Of a stretch of 64,000 bases of DNA, positions 1 to 10,252 are shown piece by piece. A model generated the notes under the pieces. The model was not told the DNA's origin, made no database searches, and was given only the letters and a program-made list of their open reading frames with translations. Position 1 is the first letter of the stretch. Every line of letters starts with the position of its first letter. The translations under genes were made by a program, and so were the position numbers. Source of the DNA: Cycas panzhihuaensis (lineage: Eukaryota; Cycadophyta); assembly GCA_023213395.1 (NCBI GenBank), contig CM041465.1, forward strand, positions 138,887,741 through 138,951,740. Direction: 5' to 3'.

Positions 1-960
1 ATCCACATCCGATCCAAACTTGTACATCGGACATGACCATCACCATGTCACTTATATTGCCTTGTATGTAGATGACTTAGTGATCACGGTGATGACACTA
101 AGCTCATCAATGTTCTCCAAAATGATTTGAAGAGAAGTTTTGAGATGACCGATCTTGGACTTCTCCATTACTTTCTAGGCTTTGAGGTATGGCGTGACCA
201 GCTATATCTTCATTTCCCAAGCAAAATATTCTTGGGACATCTTGCAGAGATTCGGGATGCAGATCGCAAGACGGCGCCTACACCCATGGAGAATCACCAA
301 GCTTTCTCTCAATGAGGAAGCCGCACAGATCCCACACTTTACCCAAGAATTGATTGGGAGTCTCATTTATCTCACCAACACTCTAGGATATTTCATTTGT
401 TGTTGGGATTTGCTCTCGTTACATGTCTCAACCCAATCGGATACATGGAATGCGAGAAGACGCATACTCAAGTATATCAAAGGAACATTGCTTGGACTTG
501 AGTATGTACATAAGGAGAACTTCACTTTGGAGGGGTTCTCTCGATTCGAGGCGGGATGCCAGATAGCGAAAATCTACCTCGGGTTCTTGTTTTACCCTTG
601 GTTCAAGAATGTTTCATGGAGTTGCAAGAAGCAACCAAATGTTACCTTGTCCTCCACCGGCGAGAATACAAAGCTGCGGTCGAGCCTTGTGAGGCTATCT
701 GGCCGACAGTTCTTGGTGAGCTTGGATTTCAAAGAAAGCACCGACCTTCATTGTGACAATCAGTGTCCTCAAGCTAACTAAGAATCCTGCTTTCCACGGA
801 CCAAGCATATTGAAGTTCACCACCATTTCATCGGGGAGCATGTACACGTGGTGAGATCACACTTCAATATCGACCAACAGAGCAACAGACGGCAGATATC
901 TTTACCAAGCCACTTGGTAGAGACAAATTTGTAAAATTTAGAGATGGTCTTGGTGTCAGG
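1..960 (+). pseudogene. Copia RT end and RNase H of element A (decayed)
   Basis: The first 100 bases encode the RT active-site block with YVDD intact, followed by the copia motif MTDLGLLHYFLG. RNase H hallmarks follow in shifting frames: a GSLIYLTNT-like block (350-390), a SWSCKKQPNVTLSST block near 615-660, the LHCDNQ block near 745, and HHHFI and IFTKPLG-like residues near 815-920. Several frame changes and stops separate them, so no RNase H could be made. The downstream neighbour is the purine tract and 3' LTR. Confidence 0.88.
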
Positions 961-986
961 CTTAACATTGTAAATGTAAGGGGGGA

Positions 987-1558
987 TGTTAAACCTTATG
1001 TTTAAATGTTAAGTGAATGTACATTTATTTTTCATGTAATATATGCACTTTATACTTTAGGGGTGACTTATCACTTAAGTGATAAAGTGCACACCCATTC
1101 TTTCTAGTGACTCAACGTTGTCACAAAAGGTCAATGGACCCTCATGCACTTGTTTGAATAATCCAGTGATGTATCTTGGATGTTTGACACTTGTCAAACA
1201 TCCAAGGCCTTAGGTGAGGATCCAAGCACTTTTGCTCATGATCCATGTGATGTATCTTGGATGTTTGACACTTGTCAAACATCCAAGGCCTTAGGTCTCT
1301 CATTTCACTCTATATAATGAGACCTCTTCTCATTGTCTCATATGGAGACTTGGAGTTGTATTGTTATGCTATCGGTTTGCTAATCAAGTTTTCTTCTTGG
1401 GAGGTTGGACCAATTCCAACTCCACATATTGGGTATCATTTTCTCTTGCTCCTATATTTCAGTTTATGCTTTTATGCTCTCATGCTTTCATGCATTTATT
1501 GTATTGTGATTATATTTATGATCTTGGGATCAATGTGGCCTAATGCCCATTGTCAACA
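987..1558 (+). repeat. 3' LTR of element A, with purine tract at 977-986
   Basis: The LTR starts TGTTAAACC directly after the purine-rich tract gtaaggggggat and ends in TCAACA, about 572 bp. It aligns with the LTR of B over most of its length. It holds an 18-bp perfect palindrome (1068-1085) and two copies, 81 bp apart, of a 32-bp hairpin with 15-bp arms and a 2-base loop (1175-1206, 1256-1287). The block ctctatataatgag near 1308 is a plausible TATA region. Confidence 0.88.
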
Positions 1559-1651
1559 TAGCAAGTTCTGAGTGAGTCTCTTCCATTCTTGATAATTATC
1601 TTGTCCTGCTAACCGAATGGTGCATGCATTTAGCATGTTTATAGCAGCCAT
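1559..1651 (-). pseudogene. Start of copia gag in element B (truncated by A)
   Basis: ATG at 1651-1649 opens 31 codons. The peptide contains INMLNACTIRLAG and NYQEWKR...TQNLL, which match the start of gag in element D (MLNANTIKLTG, ENYLTWKKQAKNLL). The upstream minus-strand text GGAACTTAAGCG also matches the sequence just before gag in D. The frame ends where element A's LTR begins. The piece is short, but position and sequence agree with the family. Confidence 0.8.
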
Positions 1652-2711
1652 GTTTCAGTTTATAAAAGCTTGAAGCTAGCAGATAACCTGGAAACTCAAA
1701 GCTTTCGTCGCTTAAGTTCCACCTTCTAACGAAACCAACAGTCCTGATCTTACTAGAAGATCCAACAACTGAATGGAATGATGAGGGGTGGAGGACTAGG
1801 CTATAGAGTTGGTCCAACTTGATCTTATAGAGGAGATCCAATAGTTTGCCAAGTTAAATCTAGGACAAGGCAGGTAGGGTTGATCTGCATGGACGTACCA
1901 TGCTTTCCACAGGATTCACATTGATAACACCCTTTTCAAACCTCCTTTCCCTCAAACAACCTTAATTGTCGTAATCGACTGCACGGTTGGTTGGTCCCCT
2001 AGGAATGCACCAAGCTTAAGGTTAATTTAGAGGCAAGGTTTGAACCTTTTCGAGCCTCTCCAATGATTTTGAGTCACTTTTAGCGATTTTAAAGTGAACT
2101 TAGATTTCTTTTGCTTGGAAAATGTACTTATGAAAATGCTTTGATTAAGCTTTACAATGAAAGTGGTTTCAAGAGGAAGCAATGTAAGTACATCAATATG
2201 AACACTAGTAGTGTTTTTACAATGAGCACTTTAATGAAAAATGTAGTGCTTTGTTGATCCAAGTAAGAAACCAAATGCTTGATTACAATAAGTTTTGCAA
2301 AGTACTTTTTGAAAAAAAAAAAAGGCTTAAGTACTGAAAGGAAGTAATGCAAAACTTGTGATGAAGATACAAGTGGGTTCCTTCTAATGCTGAAAAAGTG
2401 AAGGTAAGAGAACCACTTACATGAAAATGGACATCAAGCACCAAGTGTTGGGACTTTAAATTAGTCCCAACGATCAAAAGAAGAAGTGATTAAGTACAAA
2501 GTGTTTTGAACCCTCTTTGAGACTAAGAGTTATTAGGTCACCATGCAAGGTGCCTTAAAAGTGTTTAAAAATTAATGATAAATATCACTTTTTTGATATG
2601 AAAAACACTTGAAATCACTTCTCTTAAAGTCAATTAACACTTGTTCAAAAACCTTGAAAATGCGATAGAAGAGCTCTGTATTCAACCGTATGTAGCTTGA
2701 AACAAAGACTT

Positions 2712-3198
2712 TTAGTATGAAAATAGCTCTTTAAGTATGAAAAAATAGCTCTCATAAAGTATGAAAACAGCTCTTTTAAGTATGAAAAACAGCTGTCATA
2801 AAGTATGAAAACAGCTCTTTAAGTATGAAAACACAGCTGTTTAAGTATGAAAACAGCTCTTTAAATATGAAAAACAGCTTCATAAAGTATGAAAACAGCC
2901 CTTTAAGTATGAAAAACAGCTCTCATAAAGTATGAAAACAGCTTTTAAGTATAAAAAATATCTGTCATAAAGTATGAAAACAGCTCTTTAAGTATGAAAA
3001 CACAGCTGTTTAAGTATGAAAACAGCTCTTTAAGTATGAAAAACAGCTATCATAAAGTATGAAAACAGCTCCTCAAGTATGAAAACAGCTCTTTAAGTAT
3101 GAAAACAGCTGTCATAGAGTATGAAAACAGCTCTTTAAGTATGAAAACACAGCTGTTTAAGTATGAAAACAGCTCTTTAAGTATGAAAACCAGCAATG
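2712..3198. repeat. Minisatellite, about 23 units of 20-24 bp
   Basis: Units follow aagtatgaaaacagctcttt with small variants ending in cttt, ctcata or cacagctgttt. The variants alternate in a regular order, giving a higher-order period of about four units (roughly 86 bp). This suggests growth by duplication of multi-unit blocks. It lies in the leader of B and is not seen in the leaders of C or D. Confidence 0.92.
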
Positions 3199-3373
3199 TT
3201 TTATGCTTTTTGAGTGGGATTTCAAGGCTGAAAATGCCCAGAAATTGATCCACAGCCTGCAAGAGGATTAATAACTTGAAACAAACTTCATTAAAGAGTT
3301 TCGTGAGTCGCATAATATGCCAAGACTGAACTATGAGAAGAAACAAATTTCGAAAAATTGCTGTCCACCATGA
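3197..3373 (+). other. Protein-like block, antisense, in the leader of B (unidentified)
   Basis: The plus-strand frame from 3197 reads 58 codons with only two adjacent TAA stops (after the peptide HSLQED). The composition is protein-like: LFEWDFKAENAQKL, then TNFIKEFRESHNMPRL and NYEKKQIS. A GTAAGT donor-like motif follows at 3379. The family is not recognised. Its position matches that of the SelO fragment in element C and another block in D, so it may be a captured host exon. A chance open frame cannot be excluded. Confidence 0.4.
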
Positions 3374-3704
3374 AAAACGTAAGTACTTTGTTCAAAAACC
3401 TTGTAAAAAATCTGAAAAATAATTTCAGATTTGAGTATGGAAAGCTCCTCCTTTTAAACTACTCCAGCAAAGCCTTGAACCTGCATGTTGCACTCTTGAT
3501 AAAAGTCTAAAAAAAAAATCAGATTTAAAATGTACTTGCTCCAGCCTGCAAGTGTATCTCTAAAAGCTTGAACCTGCAAAAAAAAACTTCAAACAAACCT
3601 TGGATCGCCTTCGGAGTGCGAAGGTCGTCACCAAGTGTTTGTAGGCTTTCTCCAAATCTCCTTGAGCAGCCACAAAACAAAACAGAGGGAGCTAGTCTCC
3701 TCTT

Positions 3705-3716
3705 GCTCTGATACCA
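3705..3716 (-). other. Primer-binding site of element B
   Basis: TGGTATCAGAGC on the minus strand matches the 3' end of plant initiator Met tRNA and lies 2 bases inside the 5' LTR. Confidence 0.92.
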
Positions 3717-3718
3717 AA

Positions 3719-4272
3719 TGTGAAAAGAGGCTAGATGGCCTCAATAGTCCCAAGATCTAGAAACTAGGATCACTCTAGTTCTAGTTGCAGAAATACAAAC
3801 AAGTATAATAATCTCAAGGAAAATAGAGAGCAAAGAGACAAAGCACAAATGAAGGAGCAAGAGAAAATGATACCCAATATGTGGAGTTGGAATTGGTCCA
3901 ACCTCCAAAGAATGAACAGTTTGATTAGCAAACCGACAAAGATAACAATACAGCTCCAACTCTCTTATGAGACAACGAGAAGAGGTCTCATTATATAGAG
4001 TGAGAAGGGAGACCTAAGGCCTTGGATGTTTGACAAGTGTCAAACATCCAAGATACATGCCTTGCATGTTGGACATGTGTCCTTTTGGGCTCTCATGTGA
4101 GCAAAAATGCATGAGGGTCCATTTGACCCTTTAGTGACAACGTTGTGTCACTAGAAAGAATGTGGGTGTGCACTTTATCACTTAAGTGATAAGTCACCCT
4201 TAAAGTAAAAAGTACACATATTACATGAAAATTAAAGTACAATATCTTAACATGTAAACATAAGGTTTAACA
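3719..4272 (-). repeat. 5' LTR of element B
   Basis: The minus strand runs TGTTAAACC...TTTTCACA, about 554 bp. It shares with A's LTR the 18-bp palindrome (4175-4192), the 32-bp hairpin (4021-4052, single copy here) and a tatataatgag region near 3990. Its outer end abuts the RT of element N at 4273. Confidence 0.9.
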
Positions 4273-4503
4273 CTCGAAATGTCTTGCTTTATATTTATCC
4301 ACCTCTCCAATCAAGCAAAACTTGGTCTTATAGACCCACTTGCAACCAACAAGGTTTTTCTTAGGAGGCAATGGAACCAACTCCCACATGGCATTTTTTA
4401 TTAGAGAACCAAGTTCTTCCCCTATAACAACCCTCCAACAAGGATCATGTTTTGCTTCATCATATGAAGCAAGGTCATGGGGGTTTGTGGTGTTAACCAT
4501 CAA
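4273..4503 (-). pseudogene. RT N-terminal fragment of element N
   Basis: The frame shows the copia RT entry pattern ELVPLPPKKNLVGCKWVYK and GEVDKYKARH. It stops where the LTR of B begins. The expected continuation (LVAQGF..., TFAPV...) is missing. The integrase end lies only about 50 bases upstream, so the integrase-RT linker is deleted. Confidence 0.88.
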
Positions 4504-5433
4504 AGTCTAACTAGCATGCTAACTCCTGATTCTCCGTCCATTTGTAAGATTTTTCTTCAATGGTCATGCCACAAACTACTCTTGTCAATACCTTGTCCAG
4601 GATATAAACGGCAATCCCAACAACATCTGGCCAAAACATAGGTGGCAAATTCTTCGCCTACACCGTACACCTTGCCATTTCCATCATGGTACGATGTTTT
4701 CTCTCAGCAACAGTGTTTTGTTATGGGATGTACGAGACCACTAGTCCCCATTTAATAGCATGATCCAAGCAAAATTGCTTGAAGGCAAAATTATCGTACT
4801 CCTTGCCATTATCACTCCTCAAAATATTAATTTTCTTATCACACTCATTCCCAACACATACCTTCCATTTTAGAAAGCAATCAAACATTTCAAACTTACT
4901 CTTCAAGAAATATACCAAGGCCTTCCTAATATAATCGTCTACAAACACTAGAGCATAGCAAACACCATATATAGAAAGGTTTAAGAGCAGTCCTATCAAA
5001 TCAGTATGCACGAGCTCTAGCTTCTACTTGACTATTTAGGCATGATCTCAAGCAAAAGGGTAGCAATGATGCTTCATGTACATGCACCCTTCACATACAC
5101 CTTCTGAACAAGAGACATGGGGCAATCCTTCCACAATTTTCAAATGATTCATAAGTGCAATGCTTCTATAATTAAGGTGACCAAGGCACTCATGCCACAA
5201 CTTGCTCACACCATCTATATTGGCAACAAAAGAATAAGTATGACTTTGAACTTCAAACTTCTCAAACATTGAAAATCATCCTTCACTCTTCTGGTAGCAA
5301 TGATAGAGAAATTCAACTTAGGATCCTTAATTAAGAATCTATCTTTAAAGAGCTCAACCTTCTCAGCTTATTTGCATATCTCCCAGGCTAACAGGAAATT
5401 CTTTTTCATCTGAGATGCATCGTACACCCCCTT
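4504..5433 (-). pseudogene. Protease end, GAG-pre-integrase and integrase of element N
   Basis: From 5433 downward the text matches the region of E containing KVELYHDRCLIKD (here KVELFKDRFLIKD). Next come the HHCC zinc region (SKLWHECLGHLNYRS..., CEGCMYMKHH at 5200-5060) and the integrase core (VFVDDYIRKALVYFLKSK, LRSDNGKEYDNF at 4950-4780), with ERKHRTMMEMA near 4690. Stops and frame changes occur between blocks. The acidic core residues D (in FVDDY) and D (in SDNG) are still visible. Confidence 0.88.
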
Positions 5434-5438
5434 ATATT

Positions 5439-5655
5439 TGTTAAAATGTGATGTTTTATCTAGACAAAGAGGGGTCATGTTGACTCACCCTTAAATGTAA
5501 CTCCAAATAGGAATTGTGACACTTGGCAGCCTCACGTAGGTCAATTACATTTCTATTTTGTAACGGTCATCTCAGTGATGTTTATTTAAGAGGAATGAGA
5601 CTCCATGTAATAACAAGTTTTGATCTTCTTTTCTGTCCAAGTCAGTTTTCTAACA
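5439..5655 (+). repeat. 5' LTR of element M
   Basis: Runs TGTTAAAATG...TTTTCTAACA, 217 bp. Contains tttatttaagagg (near 5580) as a candidate TATA region. The primer site follows immediately. Confidence 0.95.
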
Positions 5656-5667
5656 TGGTATCAGAGC
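5656..5667 (+). other. Primer-binding site of element M
   Basis: TGGTATCAGAGC directly abuts the LTR and complements plant initiator Met tRNA. Confidence 0.95.
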
Positions 5668-6296
5668 AGGTCATCCTGCCTGTGTGAGAGAGGGTCCTTT
5701 GTGTGTAATAGAGTCTGTTCTGAGAGAGACAAGGAAGTCTGCAACACAGGAGACAAATTAAAAGTGAGGTGAAGGATCCAACACGTCCAGAAGAAGACCT
5801 GAAGACAACAGGAAGTACCGTCAGACTTGCATCGAGAACCGCATAACCGTATCGGACCAGAAAATTCAAACTTCTCATATTGAGCTGAAATTTGGCCAAC
5901 AAGTAGATCTTGACCTCCTCTTCAACTTTTCCTTGAGGATCGAAGTCATTTGAAGAAGTTTTGACAGAGTTTTTGCTCATTTATCAGTCGCGCGAGTTTG
6001 GAGGTACTTTAGTAAATTTCTTCCAAATTTTTCAAAATTCCTAAATCAAATCTGTTGTAAACTCAGTGTCTGGGTACTGCAAAAGTTTTGTCACAGGCTT
6101 TAAGGAATTCTATGAAGTATTTTTCAAATTACAAGCAAGAACGTGTTTTGCCCTAACTACGTTTTCCAGTCTTTCGAGTCGATTTTCTCCTCATCCGTAA
6201 ACTGTTTTGGAAAACTAATATCTGATCCGGGATCCTCGTCCCATACCTCTCTTTCGAGGTACATTTCGTACAATTCAAAATGCAGATCCGTACTGC
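5668..6296 (+). other. Leader of element M
   Basis: About 630 bases between the primer site and gag. No domain was recognised on either strand. Confidence 0.6.
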
Positions 6297-7196
6297 GTGT
6301 CTGCACTCTGCCTCTCAAGATCTCACCGTCAAAATGGCTTGTGTCTTTTTACGTGCGAATCAGAAAAATTGACTAATTCAAATTATCATGTTTGGAAAAT
6401 TAAGGTAGAAACTGTCTTAAAAATAAAAAATGCTTGGAATATTACAATTGGGACTAAGACTTGTCCAAAGGACTCAGATGCTAAGATGGCCAATTGGGAA
6501 GAAAGAAACAATATAGGTGTGCACATTTTGAAAATGTCGATTTCTGACTCAATTCTGATATATGTTGAAAAGCTGAATTTGTCCTCTAACATTTGGAAAT
6601 GTCTTGAGAACCTATATGGACAAAAAATTAAAGCAAGAATAATTGCTCTCAAGGAAGAATTATATAGGCTGCATATGAAGGAAAATGAAAATGTAATAGA
6701 TTTTATGCACAAAATTGTTTCAATATGGAATAATTTGTCAAGTGCAGGAGATTTGATTTCCGAACAAGAGCTGGTAGAACTAATAACAGCCAAGCTCCCA
6801 AAGTCTTTCGATACAACCATCAACACCATTATAAATACTGAAAAAATAAATAAAATAACACTTGATGAATTGACGGGATTACTGTTGAGACAGGAACAAA
6901 GGAATAAGAGATATGAAGACTCCTCAGAATTTGAAGATGCCTTTATGTTCAGATTGAACTTGGGCTCACGCAGCAGAAACCAAACCCGTGGACGAAGCAT
7001 AACACCTGACTTCAGAGGACGAGGCCTGTGGCAAGACTCTAGGGGACGTGGACGAAGCAGAGACACAAGGATTTGTTTCAATTGCGGAAGGACTGGGCAC
7101 ATCTCCAGTGCATGTAGAATCTTTGACATATGTTACCACTGTGAACAAGGTGGACATTACCCTTACCAGTGCCCTCAGCGAAGAAGTGAGATTTAG
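6297..7196 (+). pseudogene. Copia Gag of element M with two zinc knuckles
   Basis: A 299-codon frame. Residues from about 22 on (LTNSNYHVWKIKVETVLK) are the copia Gag (UBN2-type) start, followed by the helical core (WEERNN..., IWKCLENLYG, TLDELTGLLLRQEQR). An RGR-rich stretch leads to two CX2CX4HX4C knuckles: CFNCGRTGHISSAC and CYHCEQGGHYPYQC. The true start was probably the nearby ATGGCTTGTG in another frame, so the N-terminus is frameshifted. A TAG ends it just before the protease, where the related element K has a sense codon. Gag would form the virus-like particle. Confidence 0.87.
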
Positions 7197-7655
7197 AAAG
7201 GGAAAAGACCTGTTGGTGGCTACAGCAAAGAGAAAGCAGATGAAGATGAAGAAGAGACTGCCTTCATTGTTGCCTTGGCTTCTAGCCTTAAAGACAATGA
7301 CACATGGTGCGTTGATTTAGGAGCTTCAAGACACATGACTAGTCGTGAAGATTGGTTTGAGACATTGAAACCCTGTAACCTTGATAAATCAGTTGAATTG
7401 GGTGATAAATATGCTCTTGATATAAAAGGACTTGAGACCGTTGCTGTCAACTTGCAAGGAAATGTCAAAAAAATCGGAAACGTTTTATTGGTTCCTGATT
7501 TAAAAATGAATCTTCTCTCTGTTTCCCAACTTAGTAAAAAGGGATTGAGAACCATCTTTGATGAAGATGGATATTGTTGTATTCTGGACATGAAAAAAAA
7601 TGGTGAAACTGTTGCAAGAGGCGTGAGATGTAATGACTTATACAAACTTCATTGA
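7197..7655 (+). pseudogene. Copia protease region of element M (active site altered)
   Basis: Continues the gag frame past the TAG. The motif reads CVDLGASRHMT, where active copia proteases have D-S/T-G-A; Leu at that position should abolish activity. Downstream are WFETLKPCN, GLETVAVN and VLLVPDLKMNLLSVSQL, all typical of the copia protease to GAG-pre-integrase region. The frame ends at 7655 and integrase continues in another frame. Confidence 0.88.
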
Positions 7656-8807
7656 ATCTGTACTTCGGATCTGGAAGAAAAAGCTTGTATCTTGTCATCA
7701 AGTCTAGTAATAAAATTTGGCATTTGAAGTATGGGCATCTTCCAATTGAGACATTGAAATTGATGAAAAATTCTGAAATGGTGAATGGATTACCTTGTAT
7801 CTCCTCTGATAACTTTGTTTGTAAAAGCTGTCAGTTTGGGAAACAACACCAGCTGCCTTTCAAGGAAAGCACCTGGAGAGTAGAATCAAGGTTGAAGCTA
7901 ATTCATACAGACCTCTGTGGTCCCATCTCGCCACTTACTATTAATGAATGCAAATATTTTTTGACCTTCATTGACGATTTTACTCGAAAGGTATGGGTCT
8001 ACTTTCTCCACAACAAATCAGAAGTTTTTGAAATATTTAAAGAGTTCAAAGCAGAAGCAGAAATGGAGGCAGAAGCAAAAATTAAATGCATTCAAATTCC
8101 AAATGGAAAACTGCAATCCCTGCGCCACACCCATGGAGACAAATTGTGAATTGATAGCAAATGAAATGGAAGAAGGAGCAAATATCACTCTGTACAGACA
8201 AATGATCGGAAATCTGATCTACCTGACAGCAACCAGGCCTGACATATCTTACTCAGTTGGACTTGTGTCTAGATATATGCAGAATCCAAAATTAAGACAC
8301 TGGAAGGCCATAAAAAGAATTCTGAGATATCTTAAGGGTACCATAAATCTGAAATTGGTGTATCCAAAAGGAGGTTCAGCAAAATTGTCGGGATACTGCG
8401 ACTCTGACTGGGCAGAAGACAGGGAACAAAGAAAGTCCACGAGTGGATACTGTTTCTTTCTAGGTCCTTCAGCAATATCATGGTGTAGCAAGAAGCAAGC
8501 CACTGTTGCATTGTCTTCCATCAAGCGAGAATACAAAGCGACCACTACGAGAACATGCGAAGGTGTCTGGCTAAGACAACTTCTGTTTGATTTAGAACAA
8601 CAACAGAAAGAAGCAACTCCTCTCAAATGTGATAATCAGAGCACCATCAAACTGACTAAAAATCCAGTCCTTCATGCAAGAACCAAGCATATAAAAGTTC
8701 ATCATCATTTCATAAGGGAGAAAGTACACAACAAGGAAATTGACCTAGAATATTGTCCGTCTTCAGAACAAGTTGCAGATCTTCTGACAAAATCTCTTGG
8801 AAAATAA
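7656..8807 (+). pseudogene. Integrase start joined to RT end and RNase H (deletion fusion) in M
   Basis: 7680-8090 encodes the HHCC region (IWHLKYGHLPIETLKL, CKSCQFGKQH) and integrase core start (LIHTDLCGPISP, TFIDDFTRKVWVYFLHNKSE). Near 8095-8100 it jumps into the C-terminus of RT (PCATPMETN) and a full RNase H: NLIYLTATRPDISYSVG, YCDSDWAEDREQRKSTSGY, SWCSKKQATVALSS, CDNQS, HHHFIREKV and VADLLTKSLGK, stop at 8807. The YVDD catalytic part of RT is gone. RNase H itself is fairly intact from 8100 on. Confidence 0.9.
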
Positions 8808-8865
8808 AGATTTCAATATCTAAGAAACAAACTAGGTTTACTGGAGATAAAACATTAAGAGAGGG

Positions 8866-9083
8866 TGTTAAAATGTAATGTTTTATCTAGACAAAGAGGG
8901 GTCATGTTGACTCACCCTTTAAATGTAACTCCAAATAGGAATTGTGACAATTGGCAACCTCATGTAGGTCAGTTACATTTCTATTTTATAACGGTCATCT
9001 CAATGATGTGTATTTAAGAGGAATGAGACTCCATGTAATAACAAGTTCTGATCTTCTTTTCTGTCCAAGTCTATTTTCTAACA
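8866..9083 (+). repeat. 3' LTR of element M
   Basis: 218 bp, TGTTAAAATG...TTTTCTAACA, preceded by the purine tract taagagaggg and followed by the target repeat atatt. Confidence 0.95.
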
Positions 9084-9088
9084 ATATT

Positions 9089-9789
9089 TTCCACTTGTAA
9101 GTGAAATTGTGCCAACACCCTCAACATGCATCACACTCGCATCTCCAAGAATGATTTTGCATCACTAGTACCAACATTCCATGCATCAAAGTTCTACTTC
9201 TAAAAAGAGATGTGTTTTTGCATACCCAAGTCCAAAATCTAATAGTCTGTCCCATTCAACTCATCTAACAAGGATGACACTTCTATGTAACAAGCCACAA
9301 CACCCTTCCCCTTATGATCTCAGTTTACTTTCCATTTGTCCCACCTTTTGAACCAACAATTTTTTTTCCTATGGCCTTTGTTCTTGTAGCAATTACATTT
9401 CCCAGCAAACTTCTTCTTCTCCCAAGATGCTTCTCCTAATTTTTGTGCACACTTCCCCTCTTGAACAACATCTCTCCTCTGCATCTTTATGACTAAGGCA
9501 TGGTTGGATTTAGAACCATTGAGCAAACCATAGTGCTTCAACTTGGCATCCTCAACCAGGATGAGACTCTTCAATAACTCAAACGATTAACACTCCATTA
9601 CTTCATCCTTTGCATAGATAGGCTAAAAGGTTCCAAATGTTGCCAGTAGTTTCGACATGATTATCACAAACAACACTGCATCATCCACTGAGTTGGTTTT
9701 TCTCTCCTCCAATTTGTTCCTCAAATCCGTTATCTTATTCAGGTAGGCAGTTGTGTTACTTTCGTTTTCCACTATAGTGTTAAGAAGCT
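9089..9789 (-). pseudogene. Gag C-terminus, zinc knuckle and protease start of element N
   Basis: Minus-strand codons at 9574-9320 give LVEDAKLKHYGLL, then CNCYKNKGHRKKNCW, a zinc knuckle whose second Cys has become Tyr. Upstream (9780-9600) the Gag helix text TAYLNKITDLRNKLEE is readable despite a stop. Below 9320 the protease region is heavily decayed. The homologous E block (29371-29724) has the same order. Confidence 0.82.
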
Positions 9790-9794
9790 TCATC

Positions 9795-10160
9795 TGTTAA
9801 GAATTTAACATGGAGGATACTTATCAACAACAAGATCAATAATATCAACAGAGATCAACACAATATAATCAGAATGTATTACCATAGCAAAAGCACCAAA
9901 GACTCAATATGAGCCTTGATGATGTGATGTACTTACATACTACCTCAACCACCTTTATGTACCAAAGAGGTGGGAGACTATACATCCCAAGTAGTGCATG
10001 TGGGACAAATACCTTTGTCCTGACTAATAGCATTACACCACAAACTTGACCAATAAACTTATATCCTTTTACATAGTATTATAATGACCTTTTGACCCTA
10101 AGACTTAGGACCATTACTTATTATCCTAGGATGCACATACATTAAACATTATTTCTAACA
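9795..10160 (-). repeat. 3' LTR of element O
   Basis: 366 bp. The minus strand runs TGTTAGAAATAATG...TTCTTAACA. The purine tract (minus AAGGGGAGG) is just inside at 10161-10169. The outer end is itself a short inverted repeat (TTAAGAATTTAA). Confidence 0.95.
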
Positions 10161-10252
10161 CCTCCCCTTAATGTTTAATGTGTGAACAAATGACAATTTG
10201 ACATACATTGACACTTGACATGAATTTGAGACATCATGACTATCAACAGACT

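Larger units (their letters stand above)
1..1558 (+). mobile_element. Element A: 3' part of a Ty1/copia retrotransposon
   Basis: Only the end of pol and the 3' LTR are in the window; the 5' part lies off the left edge. The order RT end, RNase H, purine tract, LTR is typical of copia. The LTR belongs to the same family as the LTR of element B (3719-4272) in the opposite orientation. A ends exactly inside the start of B's gag, so A inserted into a relative. The expected left target duplication is outside the window; the right flank begins tagca. Confidence 0.9.
1652..3704 (-). other. 5' untranslated leader of element B
   Basis: The leader lies between the primer site and the gag start. It aligns in order with the leaders of C and D but lacks their GC-rich patch. 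In that place it holds a minisatellite (2712-3198) and a plus-strand protein-like block (3197-3373). The remainder is AT-rich with no sense-strand coding potential. Confidence 0.75.
1559..4272 (-). mobile_element. Element B: 5' part of a copia retrotransposon (LTR, leader, gag start)
   Basis: Read on the minus strand, B has its 5' LTR (4272-3719), primer-binding site, a 2.07 kb untranslated leader and the first 31 codons of gag, where element A interrupts it. The rest of B would lie left of A, outside the window. Leader landmarks (GGATCGCCTTCG...GAAGGTCGTCACC near 3605-3635, a gggtcacc...gcc block near 2530, cttttcgagcct near 2047) occur in the same order in elements C and D, so the three are one family. 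B sits in the RT region of element N. Confidence 0.87.
5439..9083 (+). mobile_element. Element M: internally deleted copia with both LTRs and ATATT target duplication
   Basis: M is 3645 bp and flanked by perfect 5-bp repeats atatt at 5434-5438 and 9084-9088. It has a 217-bp 5' LTR, primer site, leader, gag, protease, integrase start, RNase H, purine tract (8855-8865) and a 218-bp 3' LTR. Most of integrase and nearly all RT are deleted. By hand count the LTRs differ at about 11 positions plus one indel (near 5%), so it is not a recent insertion. It lies in the protease region of N. Confidence 0.95.

Noticed and set aside
2712-3198. Regular short repeats that could suggest a CRISPR array
   Set aside because: Units are contiguous with no unique spacers, vary in length, and lie in a plant retrotransposon leader. 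It is a minisatellite.
6386-7129. 247-codon minus-strand frame
   Set aside because: It is the exact antisense of M's Gag and has no protein-like motif of its own.
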